Positions 25,722 to 35,056 of a stretch of 42,605 nt of DNA are shown piece by piece. The stretch comes from Aquabacterium sp. (lineage in GTDB: Bacteria > Pseudomonadota > Gammaproteobacteria > Burkholderiales > Burkholderiaceae_C), in NCBI GenBank assembly GCA_029865965.1, contig JARXAJ010000095.1:1-42605 (forward strand), read 5' to 3'. The position numbers and the translations under genes were made by a program. The notes below the pieces were generated by a model that did not search any database, was not told where the DNA came from, and saw nothing but the letters and a program-made list of their open reading frames with translations. The first letter of the stretch is position 1. Every line of letters begins with the position of its first letter.

Positions 25722-26981
25722 TCAAGCTGCCAGGCCGCACAGCGCCCAGGTATGGCGGGCGATCTGCTCGTCCTCCTGAGACGGCAAAACCCGCACGACA
25801 CAGCGCGATGCGTCGTGGCTCACCAGGCCGATGCCCCGCAGGTTGCGGCGCTCGTCCAGCGCGACACCCAGGCTGGACAGGCGCGCGCAAACATCGGCCC
25901 GCACCTGCACATCATGCGCACCGATGCCGCCCGTGAACACGATCTCGTCGACGCCCCCCAAGGCAATGGCCATGGCCCCCAGTTCCTTGGCGACCCGGTA
26001 GCAGAACATGGCGATGGCCAACCGGGCGTCGCCCTGCGCAGCCGCCGCGTCGTGCAGGGCCCGCATGTCGCCACTGATGCCAGACAGGCCCAGCAGGCCG
26101 CTGTGGTGGTCGACCAGGTCTTCCATCGCTGCGGCGTCGAGCCTTTGCGTGCGCATCAGGTGGACCAGCACGCCGGGATCCAGATCCCCGCTGCGTGTGC
26201 CCATGATGAGGCCGCCGGTGGGTGTCAGGCCCATGCTGGTGTCGATCGAGAGACCGTTGCGCACCGCGGTGATGCTGGCGCCGCTGCCGAGGTGGGCAAT
26301 GATCAGCCGCCAGGGCACTTTGCTGGCATAGTGGCGCACGATCGATTCGCATGACAGGCCGTGGAACCCGTAGCGCTGGATGCCTGCTGCGCGCAGGTGG
26401 CGCGGCAGGGGCAGGGTGCTTGCAACAAGTGGCATGGCGGCGTGGAAGCAGGTGTCCAGGCAGGCCACCTGCGGCAGACCCGGGAAGTGCCCCAAGGCAT
26501 AGCGGATGACCGCCAGCGCTGCGGGCGTGTGCAGCGGTGCAAAGGCCGCGGCTGCTTCAAGGGTGGCCAGCACCGATGCGTCGATGGTGCAATGCTGGCG
26601 CAGGTGCGGGCCGCCATGCACGACCCGGTGGCCAATCGCCGCTGGATGCGGTGCGTTCCTGTCTGACAACAACTTGCCGATGCGCACCACGGCGGCACCA
26701 GCGTCCGCCATTGCAGATGTCTCCTGCACAAGCACTGCACCCTGCGCATCTGTGGCGTGAAATGAGGCTCCCGCCTCACCCAGGCCTTCGGCTTCTCCAG
26801 ACAGCAGGCACAGCGTGTCGGCACCGCACAGCCGGTACAGCCCGAACTTCAGCGAAGACGAGCCGCTGTTCAGTGCCAGCACATGGGTGTCGATGTCAGC
26901 GTCAGCGTCAGCGTCAGCGTCTGGGGCTTGTCTGGACACGCTGTTCAGGCGGGCTGCCTGCTCCCTTGGTATGGCTGCCAC
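25722..26981 (-). CDS. ackA: acetate kinase
   Basis: A 419-residue acetate kinase (ASKHA fold) that converts acetyl phosphate and ADP to acetate and ATP. Marks are [15 protein letters not shown] at about residue 35, GHRVVHGG, and [14 protein letters not shown] followed by [20 protein letters not shown]. The N-terminus carries about 30 extra residues including (Asp-Ala)n, encoded by a hexanucleotide repeat. The GTG at 26981 is the outermost start; a GTG at 26939 is also possible. It should use the acetyl phosphate made by Xfp, making ATP without respiration. It is divergent from the SNF2 gene. Confidence 0.93.
   Translation of the reverse strand: MAAIPREQAARLNSVSRQAPDADADADADIDTHVLALNSGSSSLKFGLYRLCGADTLCLLSGEAEGLGEAGASFHATDAQGAVLVQETSAMADAGAAVVRIGKLLSDRNAPHPAAIGHRVVHGGPHLRQHCTIDASVLATLEAAAAFAPLHTPAALAVIRYALGHFPGLPQVACLDTCFHAAMPLVASTLPLPRHLRAAGIQRYGFHGLSCESIVRHYASKVPWRLIIAHLGSGASITAVRNGLSIDTSMGLTPTGGLIMGTRSGDLDPGVLVHLMRTQRLDAAAMEDLVDHHSGLLGLSGISGDMRALHDAAAAQGDARLAIAMFCYRVAKELGAMAIALGGVDEIVFTGGIGAHDVQVRADVCARLSSLGVALDERRNLRGIGLVSHDASRCVVRVLPSQEDEQIARHTWALCGLAA
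26895..26921. repeat. hexanucleotide tandem repeat (GTCAGC, 4.5 copies) within ackA
   Basis: Four perfect copies of GTCAGC and half of a fifth lie within the 5' part of ackA. On the coding strand they give alternating Asp-Ala codons. Because the unit is six bases, changes in copy number would add or remove Asp-Ala pairs without shifting the frame. Confidence 0.85.
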
Positions 26982-27154
26982 TGTCGGTCATCCGTTGATC
27001 GCTGGTCGGTGCGGCGCCCCGCATGGCCGTGGATAAAAGCTTGGGCGCTGATGTCTGCCGGGCACCACCCACGGGGTCGGCAGACGGGTCAATCTGGGGC
27101 CGGCGGTCACAATCCTGCTGCGCCTGCGCCGTCTTGGCTCTTGTGCACCCGCCG

Positions 27155-29863
27155 ATGACTCCCAGCACCCTTGCCCTCACCCCACATGGCCGCCTCACCG
27201 GGGTGGCCGTGCCCGACGCCCCGTGTTTGCCTGCGGGACTGGCCGAGCAACTGGCGGGGCAGGGCGAGCGGGGTTCGGGCCAGGTTCTGCTGGCGCTGGG
27301 CGCTGAACATGTCGGCGCGGCCTTGCCGCCGGTGGTTGCCTGGTGGCGCGATCTGGCCGTGCGCTATCTGACGGCGCTGTGCACGCTGCCCGAGGTGGCG
27401 GACCACCTGCCTGGACGCGTGCCACCGCCAGATGCAGGCGCGTTGCAAGCACTGGTGTGGTCGGCGCCGCCAATGGACGGGGCGGAATACCTGTCTGTGG
27501 CCCTGCTGGAACGGCTCTGGCAGGAACTCGACGCTGCGCTGCACGCCGAACTGCAGGCCTCGGCCCAGCCGCTGGGCGTCTTCCTGAAAGCCTGCAACCC
27601 GGCCTGGAACCTGGTCGGCCGTGTCCACGTCCATCTGGCGGAAAACCGCAAGGATGCGCAGTTTCCTTTCGCCTTGTTGGCCACCTACACCACCCGGCTG
27701 TCAGCGCAGGGAAAGGCCCAGCACCGTCCGTTGGGCGAGGCCCTGCGCGAATACGCTGCTGCGGCCGACAAGGAGCGCCTGCTTGCCCTGTTGGCGCCGC
27801 TGCAACGCGCCGGCGAGGGCTGCGCCTGGTTGAAGGACCTGATCGACCGCCGCGAGATCTTTCAGCCGCTGCGCTGGAGCGCGGCCGAGGCGCTGGCCTT
27901 GCTGCACGATGTGCCGATCTTGGAGCAAGCCGGCGTGGTGGTGCGCATGCCGGCGCAGTGGCGGGCCAACCGACCGCCGAGAGCGACGGTCAGCGCCACG
28001 GTCGGTGCGAGCCCACCGTCGCGGGTGGGGCAGGACGCACTGCTCGACTTCCAGGTGTCGGTGACCCTGGATGGCGAGGCGCTGACCACGGCCGAGGTGA
28101 GCAGCCTGCTGGCCGACAGCCGTGGGCTGGTGTTCATGCGCGGCCAATGGGTTGAGGTCGACGCGCAGCGGCTGCAACAAACGCTGACGCAATTCCAGCA
28201 GGTCGAACGCTTGGCCAGCGCGCAGGGCCTGGGCTTCCATGAGGCCATGCGCCTGCTGGCCGGGGCCGGTGGGTCCATCGGCGGCAAGGAGGACACCGTC
28301 TCGCCCGACTGGGCGCAAGTGAATGCCGGGCCCTGGCTGGCAGAGACCCTGGCAGGGTTGCGCGGGCCGCAGGGTCTGGCGGCCGTCGACGCCGGCCCCG
28401 ATCTGCACGCCACGCTGCGGCCGTACCAGCAAGTCGGCCTGCGCTGGCTGCACCTGCTGTCGCGCCTGCGCCTGGGCGCCTGCCTGGCCGACGACATGGG
28501 TCTGGGCAAGACCATCCAGGTGCTGGCGTTGCTGCTGGTGCGCAAGCGCGCCGAAGGCCCGGCGCCCAACCTGCTGGTGGCGCCAGCCTCGCTGCTGGCT
28601 AACTGGGCGCAGGAGGCAGCGCGTTTTGCGCCGGGCCTGCGCGTGCTGGTGGCCCACAGCTCGGCAACTGGCGCAGGGCAGCCGGCGTTGGCTTTGGGCG
28701 AGTTGTCGGCCGAGTATCTGGCCGGGGTCGATCTGGTGATCACCAGCTATGGCGCGCTGCACCGCTTCGACTGGGTGCAGGCCACCCCCTGGCGGCTGCT
28801 CATCCTCGACGAGGCGCAAGCGATCAAGAACCCGGGCACCCGGCAGACCAAGGCAGCCAAGGCGTTGAAAGCCGGATCACGCCTGGCCCTGACCGGCACG
28901 CCGATCGAGAACCGGCTGGGCGACCTGTGGAGCATCTTCGACTTTGTGAACCCGGGCCTGCTGGGTGGCGCCAAGCCCTTCGCCAGCTTCGCCAAACGCC
29001 TGGCCGACAGCCCTGGCGGCTATGCGCCGCTGCGCCGGCTGCTGCAACCCTACATCCTGCGCCGGCTCAAGACCGACAAGGCGGTGATCAGCGATCTGCC
29101 GGACAAGATCGAGCAGACCGCTTACTGCGGCCTGTCACGCAAGCAGGCAGCGCTGTACCAGCAGGCGGTGGACGACCTGACCCAGGCGCTCGACAAGGGC
29201 GTGGAGGGCGTGGACCGCAAAGGCCTGGTGCTGGCCTTCATCACCCGCTTCAAGCAGATCTGCAACCACCCGTCGCAGTGGTTGGGCGACGGCGGCTGGG
29301 CCGAGGCCGACAGCGGCAAGCTGGCCCGCCTGCGGGAACTGGCCGAAGTCATTGCCGCCAAGCAGGAGAAGATGCTGGTGTTCAGCCAGTATGCCGAGGC
29401 CACTGCGCCGCTGGCTGCCTTCCTGGGGTCCATCTTCGGGCGCGACGGTTGTGTGCTGACCGGCGCCACGGCGGTGAAGAGCCGCCAGGATCTGGTCGCC
29501 CGCTTCCAGGGGGACGAGACGGTACCCTTCTTCGTGCTGTCGCTGAAGGCCGGCGGATCGGGCCTCAACCTCACCGCCGCCTCGCATGTCGTGCATTTCG
29601 ATCGCTGGTGGAACCCCGCGGTGGAAAGCCAGGCCACCGATCGCGCCTTCCGCATCGGCCAAAAGCACAACGTTCTGGTCCACAAGTTCGTCTGCCGGGG
29701 TTCCATCGAGGAGAAAATCGACACCATGATCAACGACAAGAAGCGGTTGGCGGCAGACCTTCTGGATGCCGGTGGCGGCGAGGTGAAGCTGACCGAGCTG
29801 AGCGATGCCGAACTCTTGCGTCTGGTCAGTCTCGACCTGGCGTCTGCCTCCATCCAAGGGTAG
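27155..29863 (+). CDS. SNF2-family DEAD/DEAH-box helicase/translocase
   Basis: A 902-residue protein. The first about 430 residues resemble the SNF2 helicase-associated region of bacterial members, with no motif that fixes a function. The motor follows: motif I DDMGLGKTIQ (about 446), motif II LDEAQAIKNPGT, motif III LTGTPIEN, and motifs V-VI in LKAGGSGLNLTAASHVVHFD, RWWNPAVE and TDRAFRIGQ. SNF2 enzymes move along double-stranded DNA and remodel bound proteins such as RNA polymerase. The start at MTPSTLALTP is favoured because the upstream 44 codons look noncoding. A SWIM-domain protein gene follows after 12 bases, a recurring bacterial pair. Confidence 0.92.
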   Translation: MTPSTLALTPHGRLTGVAVPDAPCLPAGLAEQLAGQGERGSGQVLLALGAEHVGAALPPVVAWWRDLAVRYLTALCTLPEVADHLPGRVPPPDAGALQALVWSAPPMDGAEYLSVALLERLWQELDAALHAELQASAQPLGVFLKACNPAWNLVGRVHVHLAENRKDAQFPFALLATYTTRLSAQGKAQHRPLGEALREYAAAADKERLLALLAPLQRAGEGCAWLKDLIDRREIFQPLRWSAAEALALLHDVPILEQAGVVVRMPAQWRANRPPRATVSATVGASPPSRVGQDALLDFQVSVTLDGEALTTAEVSSLLADSRGLVFMRGQWVEVDAQRLQQTLTQFQQVERLASAQGLGFHEAMRLLAGAGGSIGGKEDTVSPDWAQVNAGPWLAETLAGLRGPQGLAAVDAGPDLHATLRPYQQVGLRWLHLLSRLRLGACLADDMGLGKTIQVLALLLVRKRAEGPAPNLLVAPASLLANWAQEAARFAPGLRVLVAHSSATGAGQPALALGELSAEYLAGVDLVITSYGALHRFDWVQATPWRLLILDEAQAIKNPGTRQTKAAKALKAGSRLALTGTPIENRLGDLWSIFDFVNPGLLGGAKPFASFAKRLADSPGGYAPLRRLLQPYILRRLKTDKAVISDLPDKIEQTAYCGLSRKQAALYQQAVDDLTQALDKGVEGVDRKGLVLAFITRFKQICNHPSQWLGDGGWAEADSGKLARLRELAEVIAAKQEKMLVFSQYAEATAPLAAFLGSIFGRDGCVLTGATAVKSRQDLVARFQGDETVPFFVLSLKAGGSGLNLTAASHVVHFDRWWNPAVESQATDRAFRIGQKHNVLVHKFVCRGSIEEKIDTMINDKKRLAADLLDAGGGEVKLTELSDAELLRLVSLDLASASIQG

Positions 29864-29875
29864 AGAGGGAAAGCC

Positions 29876-30901
29876 ATGGCCTATGGGTGGGCACGCTATG
29901 TCTCCGTGGACGAGCGCCGGCGCAAGGCCGCTGCCGAGATGGCCAAGTTGGCGAAGAAGGGGCAGACCATCTCGCCCGTTGTCATCCAGGGCCGCGCCAT
30001 TGCCGACACGGCCTGGGGCAAGGCCTGGTGCGCCAACATGGAAAGCTACAGCGACTTCTCGAACCGCCTGCCGCGCGGGCGCACCTATGTGCGCAACGGG
30101 TCGGTGGTCGATCTGCAGATCGCGCCCGGTACGGTCGTGGCGCGGGTCAGCGGGTCGTCGATGTACCGCACCACCATCACCGTCCAGCCGGTGCTGCAGG
30201 CGAAGTGGCAGCAAGTCTGCGCCGACTGCGCTGGCGGCATCGACTCGCTGGTGGAACTGCTGCAGGGGCGCTTCTCCAAGGGCGTGATGGACCGCCTGTG
30301 CCGCCAGGGCGATGGACTGTTCCCCATGCCCAAGGACATCGCCTTCGACTGTTCGTGCCCGGACGGTGCGTCCATGTGCAAGCATGTCGCCGCCGTCCTC
30401 TACGGCATTGGCGCGCGCTTCGACAGCCAGCCCGAGCTGCTGTTCAGGCTGCGCCAGGTCGATCCCGCCGATCTGCTGAGCAAGGCCAGCAGTGGTGTGG
30501 TCAACGCCCCTGCGGGTGGCGGCCGCACCTTGGCCGATGACGATGTCGGCGCGCTCTTCGGGCTGGAGATGGATGCATCCTTTGCGCAGGCCCCTGCGGC
30601 CGCAGCGGCTCTGAAAAAGCCGCGTGTGCCTGCCAAGCCAGCCGGTGTGTCGCCGCCAGGCACCAAGCCGTCAGGCCCAGGCACCAAGCCAGCACGGGCG
30701 CGCGACCCGGCCGTGCGCCTGCTGGCCGCATTGCGCCAGGCAGGCGCGCTGGACAATGCCGCCGCCCGCGCGGCCACCGGCCTCGACGCTGAGGCGGTCA
30801 GGCCATTGCTCAGGCAGCTGGTGGCAGACGGACATGCCCACGTACAGGGGCGGGGGCGCGGCACGCGGTATGTGGCGGTCAGGTCAGTGCTGAAGGCCTG
30901 A
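29876..30901 (+). CDS. SWIM zinc-finger protein paired with the SNF2 helicase
   Basis: A 341-residue protein with a SWIM zinc finger, C-x-C-x6-C-x-H (C159, C161, C168, H170, in FDCSCPDGASMCKHV). The N-terminal region contains the stretch SPVVIQGRAIADTAWGKAWC, seen in SNF2-linked SWIM proteins. A Pro/Lys/Thr-rich linker (about 245-280) leads to a C-terminal winged-helix-like domain ending HVQGRGRGTRYVAV. SWIM domains bind DNA or protein; the partner is likely the helicase encoded just upstream. Whether the pair serves DNA repair, transcription recovery or phage defence cannot be told. Confidence 0.9.
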   Translation: MAYGWARYVSVDERRRKAAAEMAKLAKKGQTISPVVIQGRAIADTAWGKAWCANMESYSDFSNRLPRGRTYVRNGSVVDLQIAPGTVVARVSGSSMYRTTITVQPVLQAKWQQVCADCAGGIDSLVELLQGRFSKGVMDRLCRQGDGLFPMPKDIAFDCSCPDGASMCKHVAAVLYGIGARFDSQPELLFRLRQVDPADLLSKASSGVVNAPAGGGRTLADDDVGALFGLEMDASFAQAPAAAAALKKPRVPAKPAGVSPPGTKPSGPGTKPARARDPAVRLLAALRQAGALDNAAARAATGLDAEAVRPLLRQLVADGHAHVQGRGRGTRYVAVRSVLKA

Positions 30902-31598
30902 CAGGCACCAGCGTCGCCCAGAAAGCAGAACTCAGCAGGCGCTGGCCCGCTGACCTTTGTTTGACTTGGTGCCCCGGCCTGGGCATGCACCGGCACCATG
31001 TGTCGGTCAATGGCTGGCGGCCTCCGCTGCGCTTCGCTTGTCTGCGGTGTCAACCGGGTCTGGCAATCACCGAGGCCGGCACCGAAGGTGGCAACACCTG
31101 CAATGGCGCGTGCGCCACCGAACAGACCCGCGCACGCACCCGTCCCCACAGTACGCCATGACCTTCTCGCCATCCGGCACCACCGCCCTTGCGTGCCCGA
31201 TCGCCAACAACGCAGAAGACGCCACAGCCGACCAGCACCGTGGTGCCGACCTGTGGATGACGCCGGCGCGCAGGCACAAGCGGAGGCGCCAGCAGATGAG
31301 CGCGAGCTGCACTCCGCTTGCAAGGGGATCTGCGGGGGCGGTGCTTCCTCGGGATCTTGAGCCTGCAGGGCTGGCTGCCCGCACCGCGCGGCGTTCCACC
31401 ACTGGGTGTCGCGGTCCGCCCCCACGCGGCTTCGGAGCCCAGCCGCTCTCTGGTTCCCTCATGCGCGGGCGATGCTGCCGTCTTCCGTCTTCCGTCTGCC
31501 GTTTGCCATCTGCAGCCCAGGCCATTCGGCTCACGCCAGCAGGCCCTCGCCCCATGCGCCCCAAAGTCGGCGCGATTCATTTCTTGAAGGCCATCCCC
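30902..31598. other. 697-base gap without a recognisable gene
   Basis: Several long frames cross this stretch on both strands, but none gives a family-like protein. A short degenerate seven-base repeat (CCGTCTT, CCGTCTT, CCGTCTG, at about 31481-31501) is visible. The right end must hold the alcohol dehydrogenase promoter. I see no clear regulatory palindrome. Confidence 0.4.
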
Positions 31599-32699
31599 AT
31601 GATCCCAGCCCGCGGCTACGCCGCCCATGATGCACAAAGCCCCCTGCGCGCCTTCGCCTTTGAACGCGACGAGCCGCACGAGCGCGACGTGCAGATCCAG
31701 GTGCTGTTCTGCGGCGTCTGCCACTCCGACATCCACCAGGCGAAGAATGAGTGGTCGAACACCGTGTATCCCTGCGTGCCGGGCCACGAGGTGGTTGGCC
31801 GTGTGACGAAGATGGGCGCTGGCGTGACGACACACGCCGTGGGCGACATCGTCGGCGTGGGATGCATGATCGACAGCTGCCGCCACTGCAAGCCATGCAA
31901 GCTGGGGCTGCAGAACTATTGCGAAGGTCCGAACAGCTGGCTGTCCACCTACAACGGGCCCATGGTGCCCGCCAAACTGGCGGCCGACGGACTCAACGCC
32001 TACGGACGCGACAACACCTACGGCGGTTACTCCGATGTGCTGGTGGTGAGGGACGACTTCCTGATCAGGATTCCGCCGGCCCTGAAGCCAGAGGTCGCCG
32101 CGCCCATCCTGTGCGCTGGCGTCACCACCTATTCACCCATGAAGCACTGGGGGGTTCAAGCTGGCCAGAAGGTCGGCATCATCGGCTTCGGCGGGCTGGG
32201 CGACATGGCCGTCAAGCTGGCCCGGGCGATGGGCGCGCACGTCGTCGTCTTCACCAGCAGCAGTGCCAAGTTTGAAGAAGCGCGCAAGCTCGGCGCCGAG
32301 CCCGTGCTGGAGAGTGATGCAAAGGCTTTGGCGCTGCACGCGTCCAGCTTCGACTTCATGTTGTCGACGGTCCCGCAGCGGCACGACCTGAACCCCTACA
32401 TTCCGTTGCTCAAGCGCGACTGCACGCTGGTGGTGGTCGGTGCGCTGGAAACCATGGCGCCTGTCAACCACCAGCAAGTCGCCTTTCACCGTCGGAGCAT
32501 CTCGGGGTCGCTGATCGGAAGCATCGGCGAGACCCAGGAGGTGATCGATTTCTGCGCCCTGCATGGCATTGGTCCGGACATCGAATTGCTGCGCATCCAG
32601 GATCTGAATGAGGCCTATGTCCGCATCGTGAGCGGCGAAGTTCGCTTCCGCCACGTCATCGACATGGCGTCCCTGGCTGAGGACTCGGTGCCTGACTGA
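31599..32699 (+). CDS. zinc-dependent NAD(P) alcohol dehydrogenase (YahK/cinnamyl-alcohol type)
   Basis: A 366-residue medium-chain dehydrogenase/reductase that interconverts alcohols and aldehydes. Catalytic zinc ligands are in CGVCHSDIHQ (C38) and GHEVVG (H63, E64), plus the later Cys in ILCAGVTTYSP. Structural zinc cysteines are C94, C97, C100 and C108. The nucleotide site is GIIGFGGLGDMAVKLARAMG. The family usually reads GLGHMA, so the Asp is a small change. The ATG follows GAAGG by eight bases. Such enzymes act on aldehydes and could recycle reduced cofactor under low oxygen, in line with the phosphoketolase and acetate kinase genes. Confidence 0.92.
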   Translation: MIPARGYAAHDAQSPLRAFAFERDEPHERDVQIQVLFCGVCHSDIHQAKNEWSNTVYPCVPGHEVVGRVTKMGAGVTTHAVGDIVGVGCMIDSCRHCKPCKLGLQNYCEGPNSWLSTYNGPMVPAKLAADGLNAYGRDNTYGGYSDVLVVRDDFLIRIPPALKPEVAAPILCAGVTTYSPMKHWGVQAGQKVGIIGFGGLGDMAVKLARAMGAHVVVFTSSSAKFEEARKLGAEPVLESDAKALALHASSFDFMLSTVPQRHDLNPYIPLLKRDCTLVVVGALETMAPVNHQQVAFHRRSISGSLIGSIGETQEVIDFCALHGIGPDIELLRIQDLNEAYVRIVSGEVRFRHVIDMASLAEDSVPD

Positions 32700-32747
32700 G
32701 GCCACGGCGAACAGGCGAGATCGCGCCCCTTGTCCAGCCTGCGGGTG

Positions 32748-32770
32748 GCCCATCGCCTTCAGTGATGGGC
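32748..32770. terminator. possible hairpin between convergent genes
   Basis: GCCCATC-GCCTTCAGT-GATGGGC is a perfect seven-base inverted repeat with a nine-base loop, 48 bases after the alcohol dehydrogenase stop and ahead of the convergent CDF gene end. No T-run follows on either strand, so an intrinsic terminator is uncertain. Confidence 0.3.
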
Positions 32771-32949
32771 TGCTGCGTGCTGCGTGGCCCGACGGTGCTT
32801 CCTGGCCTGGAGCCATGGCAACTCGCCGCAACAACCCGCAGAGCCGCGGATGCGGCAACGACGAAGCGGCACTTTTGGCCGAGTGCCAGCCAGTCTTCAT
32901 CAAGGCGCGCCGGCTGTCCAACTGCGTGCAGCGTTCTTTGCGCACGGGC

Positions 32950-34014
32950 TCATTCCGGGGTCGACGTGCCAGGCGCGCCACAGCGTGCCGCAGTCGTCAG
33001 GCTCGACGCTGGGCTTTCCCCTGCCGGGGCCACTGCCGACGCAGCCGGGACATCGGGCAGTGTGCGGATGGCGTCCGGCCTCGACCACCGTTGCGGCTGG
33101 GCCGGTGAGCCGGACTCGATGAAAAGCCGCTTGATCATCGGGTAGCGCTCACGCACGTGGCGCTCGACCTCGGCCATCGCCAGCGCGGCGTCGGCGGCGG
33201 CCGTGCCGGCGTCGAAGTCGAGGTCCATCGTCACCAGTGCATCGTCCGGGCCGACATACATCGACAGCACGCGCCCCACGTCGCGCACGCCGGGCTGCGC
33301 CAGCGCGATGTGGCGGATAGCGCGTGCGGTCTCCGGACGGATACCTTCACCGATGAGCAGGCTGCGTGATTGCCAGACGAGCAAGATGGCCACGCCGGCG
33401 AGCAGCAAGCCGATCAGCACCGAGGCGGCACCATCCAGGGCCGGCATCGCCAGATGGTGGCTGAGCGCAATGCCCACTGCGGCGATCGCCAGGCCCAACA
33501 GTGCGGCCGAGTCCTCGGCCAGCACGGTGTAGGTGGTCGGGTCCTTGCTGCGCTGCACGGCCTGCCAGAACGGTGTGCCGTCGGCCAGCCGCAGGAACTG
33601 GCGCAGCGCGATGGTGAAGCTGATGCCCTCGAAGACCGCCGCAGCGCCGAGCACCACATAGTTCCAGGTCGGGTCGTGCAGCGGTTCCGGATGACGGATG
33701 TGCTGCACGCCTTCGTACAAGGAGATGCCCCCACCCAGGCCGAAGATCAGCACGGCGACGATCAGGCTCCAGAAATACAGCTCCTTGCCGTGACCGAACG
33801 GGTGCTCGGGCGTGGCTGGCCGCTGGCTCAGACGGATGCCGACCAGCAGGAGCACGCCGTTGAAGGTGTCAACCGACGAGTGGATGCCTTCGGACAGCAT
33901 CGCCGAGCTGCCGGTGACGCTGGCCACCACGAGCTTGGTGGCCGCGATGGCGAGATTGGCCGCGATGGCCCCGTAGATCGCCAGCTTTGACGCCGTCAGC
34001 AAGGTGGGCCTCAT
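32950..34014 (-). CDS. cation diffusion facilitator (CDF) transporter, ZnT9-like group
   Basis: A 354-residue CDF transporter with six predicted helices and a cytoplasmic C-terminal domain. The helix-2 site reads SEGIHSSVDTFNG (H-x3-D). The helix-5 segment reads LAEDSAALLGL, lacking the second acidic residue typical of zinc-exporting FieF. This combination is seen in the ZnT9-like branch, whose substrate is less clear. The last about 40 residues are a Pro/Ala/Ser-rich tail. The ATG at MRPTLLTASK is chosen; another lies four codons upstream, and neither has a strong ribosome site. No regulator is adjacent. Confidence 0.88.
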   Translation of the reverse strand: MRPTLLTASKLAIYGAIAANLAIAATKLVVASVTGSSAMLSEGIHSSVDTFNGVLLLVGIRLSQRPATPEHPFGHGKELYFWSLIVAVLIFGLGGGISLYEGVQHIRHPEPLHDPTWNYVVLGAAAVFEGISFTIALRQFLRLADGTPFWQAVQRSKDPTTYTVLAEDSAALLGLAIAAVGIALSHHLAMPALDGAASVLIGLLLAGVAILLVWQSRSLLIGEGIRPETARAIRHIALAQPGVRDVGRVLSMYVGPDDALVTMDLDFDAGTAAADAALAMAEVERHVRERYPMIKRLFIESGSPAQPQRWSRPDAIRTLPDVPAASAVAPAGESPASSLTTAARCGAPGTSTPE

Positions 34015-34323
34015 GGTGTGGCCCATCTTGCCGGCTGACTGGCTACTAAATCCATCGGGCGCCATGCAGGCGGTTGTGAACGAAGGCGCGACCCAGCAGG
34101 TGCACGGCCACGGCATGCCCCGCCCGCCGCTTCAACACGGGTATGCGCTCGAAGTTCAACCGGTGCAGGCTGAAGATCACGGCGCGCAATGCCACAGTAC
34201 TTGCGCGTTGCTCGACGAGGTGCCGTGAACAGCGGCGCGTCGTCCAACCCGTCCAAGCCCAGCCGTCCGAAGATATCGGGCCGCATCTGCCAGTGCGCAG
34301 CTTGTGCGAGGGAGCCGAACCGG

Positions 34324-34554
34324 TCACGCCGCGTTCTTGTAGGCGCCACGGATGTTCATTGAGGCCAATCCGACTTGGAGCACAACGAGCGCCCAGGAGC
34401 CGCTGTGCAACGCCCATGCAATCCAGAGGACGTTGCTGAAGAGGAACAGCCAAAAGCCGTGATTGCGATGTGCCGCGCTCTGGGAAGCGACCAGCCATGA
34501 CGCCAACAATGACGCGACCGTGGCTGGCCACTGAAGCAAATCGAGTCCTGACAT
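34324..34554 (-). CDS. small three-helix membrane protein, hypothetical
   Basis: A 76-residue protein starting MSGLDLLQWPATVASLLASW. Three hydrophobic segments are visible, the second GFWLFLFSNVLWIAWAL and the third ALVVLQVGLASMNIRGA. The pattern resembles small inner-membrane proteins of PnuC-like look that are common in Proteobacteria, with the same closing NIRGAYKN. No function is assigned. It stands alone, about 310 bases upstream of the CDF gene on the same strand. Confidence 0.75.
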   Translation of the reverse strand: MSGLDLLQWPATVASLLASWLVASQSAAHRNHGFWLFLFSNVLWIAWALHSGSWALVVLQVGLASMNIRGAYKNAA

Positions 34555-34918
34555 TCCCGCCTCTCATGCGCAATCACACGCCATCAAAAAGCTCAAATTG
34601 CTTGAAAGGTCCATCGCCGTACAAACCGTTTAGACAACGCGCCCAAGCAACATCTTCAACTGCAATTTGCTTCTAGCCTTCTGCCATGTCTGTGCGATTC
34701 CGAACGCATCGGGTGGCATCTGGCTGACGCTGGAGTTCGGCAATGGTGATTCCGCATGTGGGCTATGGCGACGAAGTGGTGAAGGCGCTCGCCTTCGCAG
34801 TCACATGGCTGTGCATTGCAGTCGGCACCAGCGCAGGCGTTGGAGTCCCACCGCACCGACGGCTGCGTCCAGGGGCAGTAGGGTTCAGCGAATCTTCTTC
34901 ACTTGCCAGGCCTTGTCC
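34555..34918. other. 364-base gap, lower GC, no recognisable gene
   Basis: The part at about 34560-34690 is visibly richer in A and T than the neighbours (runs such as AAAAAGCTCAAATTGCTTGAAA), which suggests foreign DNA or a promoter. No frame gives a recognisable protein. The right end leads to the CXXCH peptide gene. Confidence 0.35.
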
Positions 34919-35056
34919 ATGCTCAAACTATTCGCTGGTCTCGTTGCCGCCGCAGGGCTGTCGGTGCTGGGACACGCTGCCCTGGTTCACTCGGCAAGCA
35001 GCGAGTCGGGTACGGCCCATGCTGCACAGGCCACGTGCGCTTCTTGTCATCGCTGA
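34919..35056 (+). CDS. 45-residue membrane-anchored peptide ending in a haem-type CXXCH motif
   Basis: The reading is a hydrophobic signal-like start (MLKLFAGLVAAAGLSVLGHA), a short Ser/Ala linker, and CASCHR at the very end. CXXCH is the covalent haem c site, and an N-terminal signal with a CXXCH outside the cytoplasm is the cytochrome c layout. But the domain needed to hold haem and the distal Met or His are missing. It may be the 5' end of a truncated cytochrome c, or a true tiny peptide. No clear ribosome site is visible. Confidence 0.5.
   Translation: MLKLFAGLVAAAGLSVLGHAALVHSASSESGTAHAAQATCASCHR

Noticed and set aside
31481-31501. CCGTCTT short tandem repeats
   Set aside because: Only two perfect copies and a degenerate third, outside any gene, with no associated feature.
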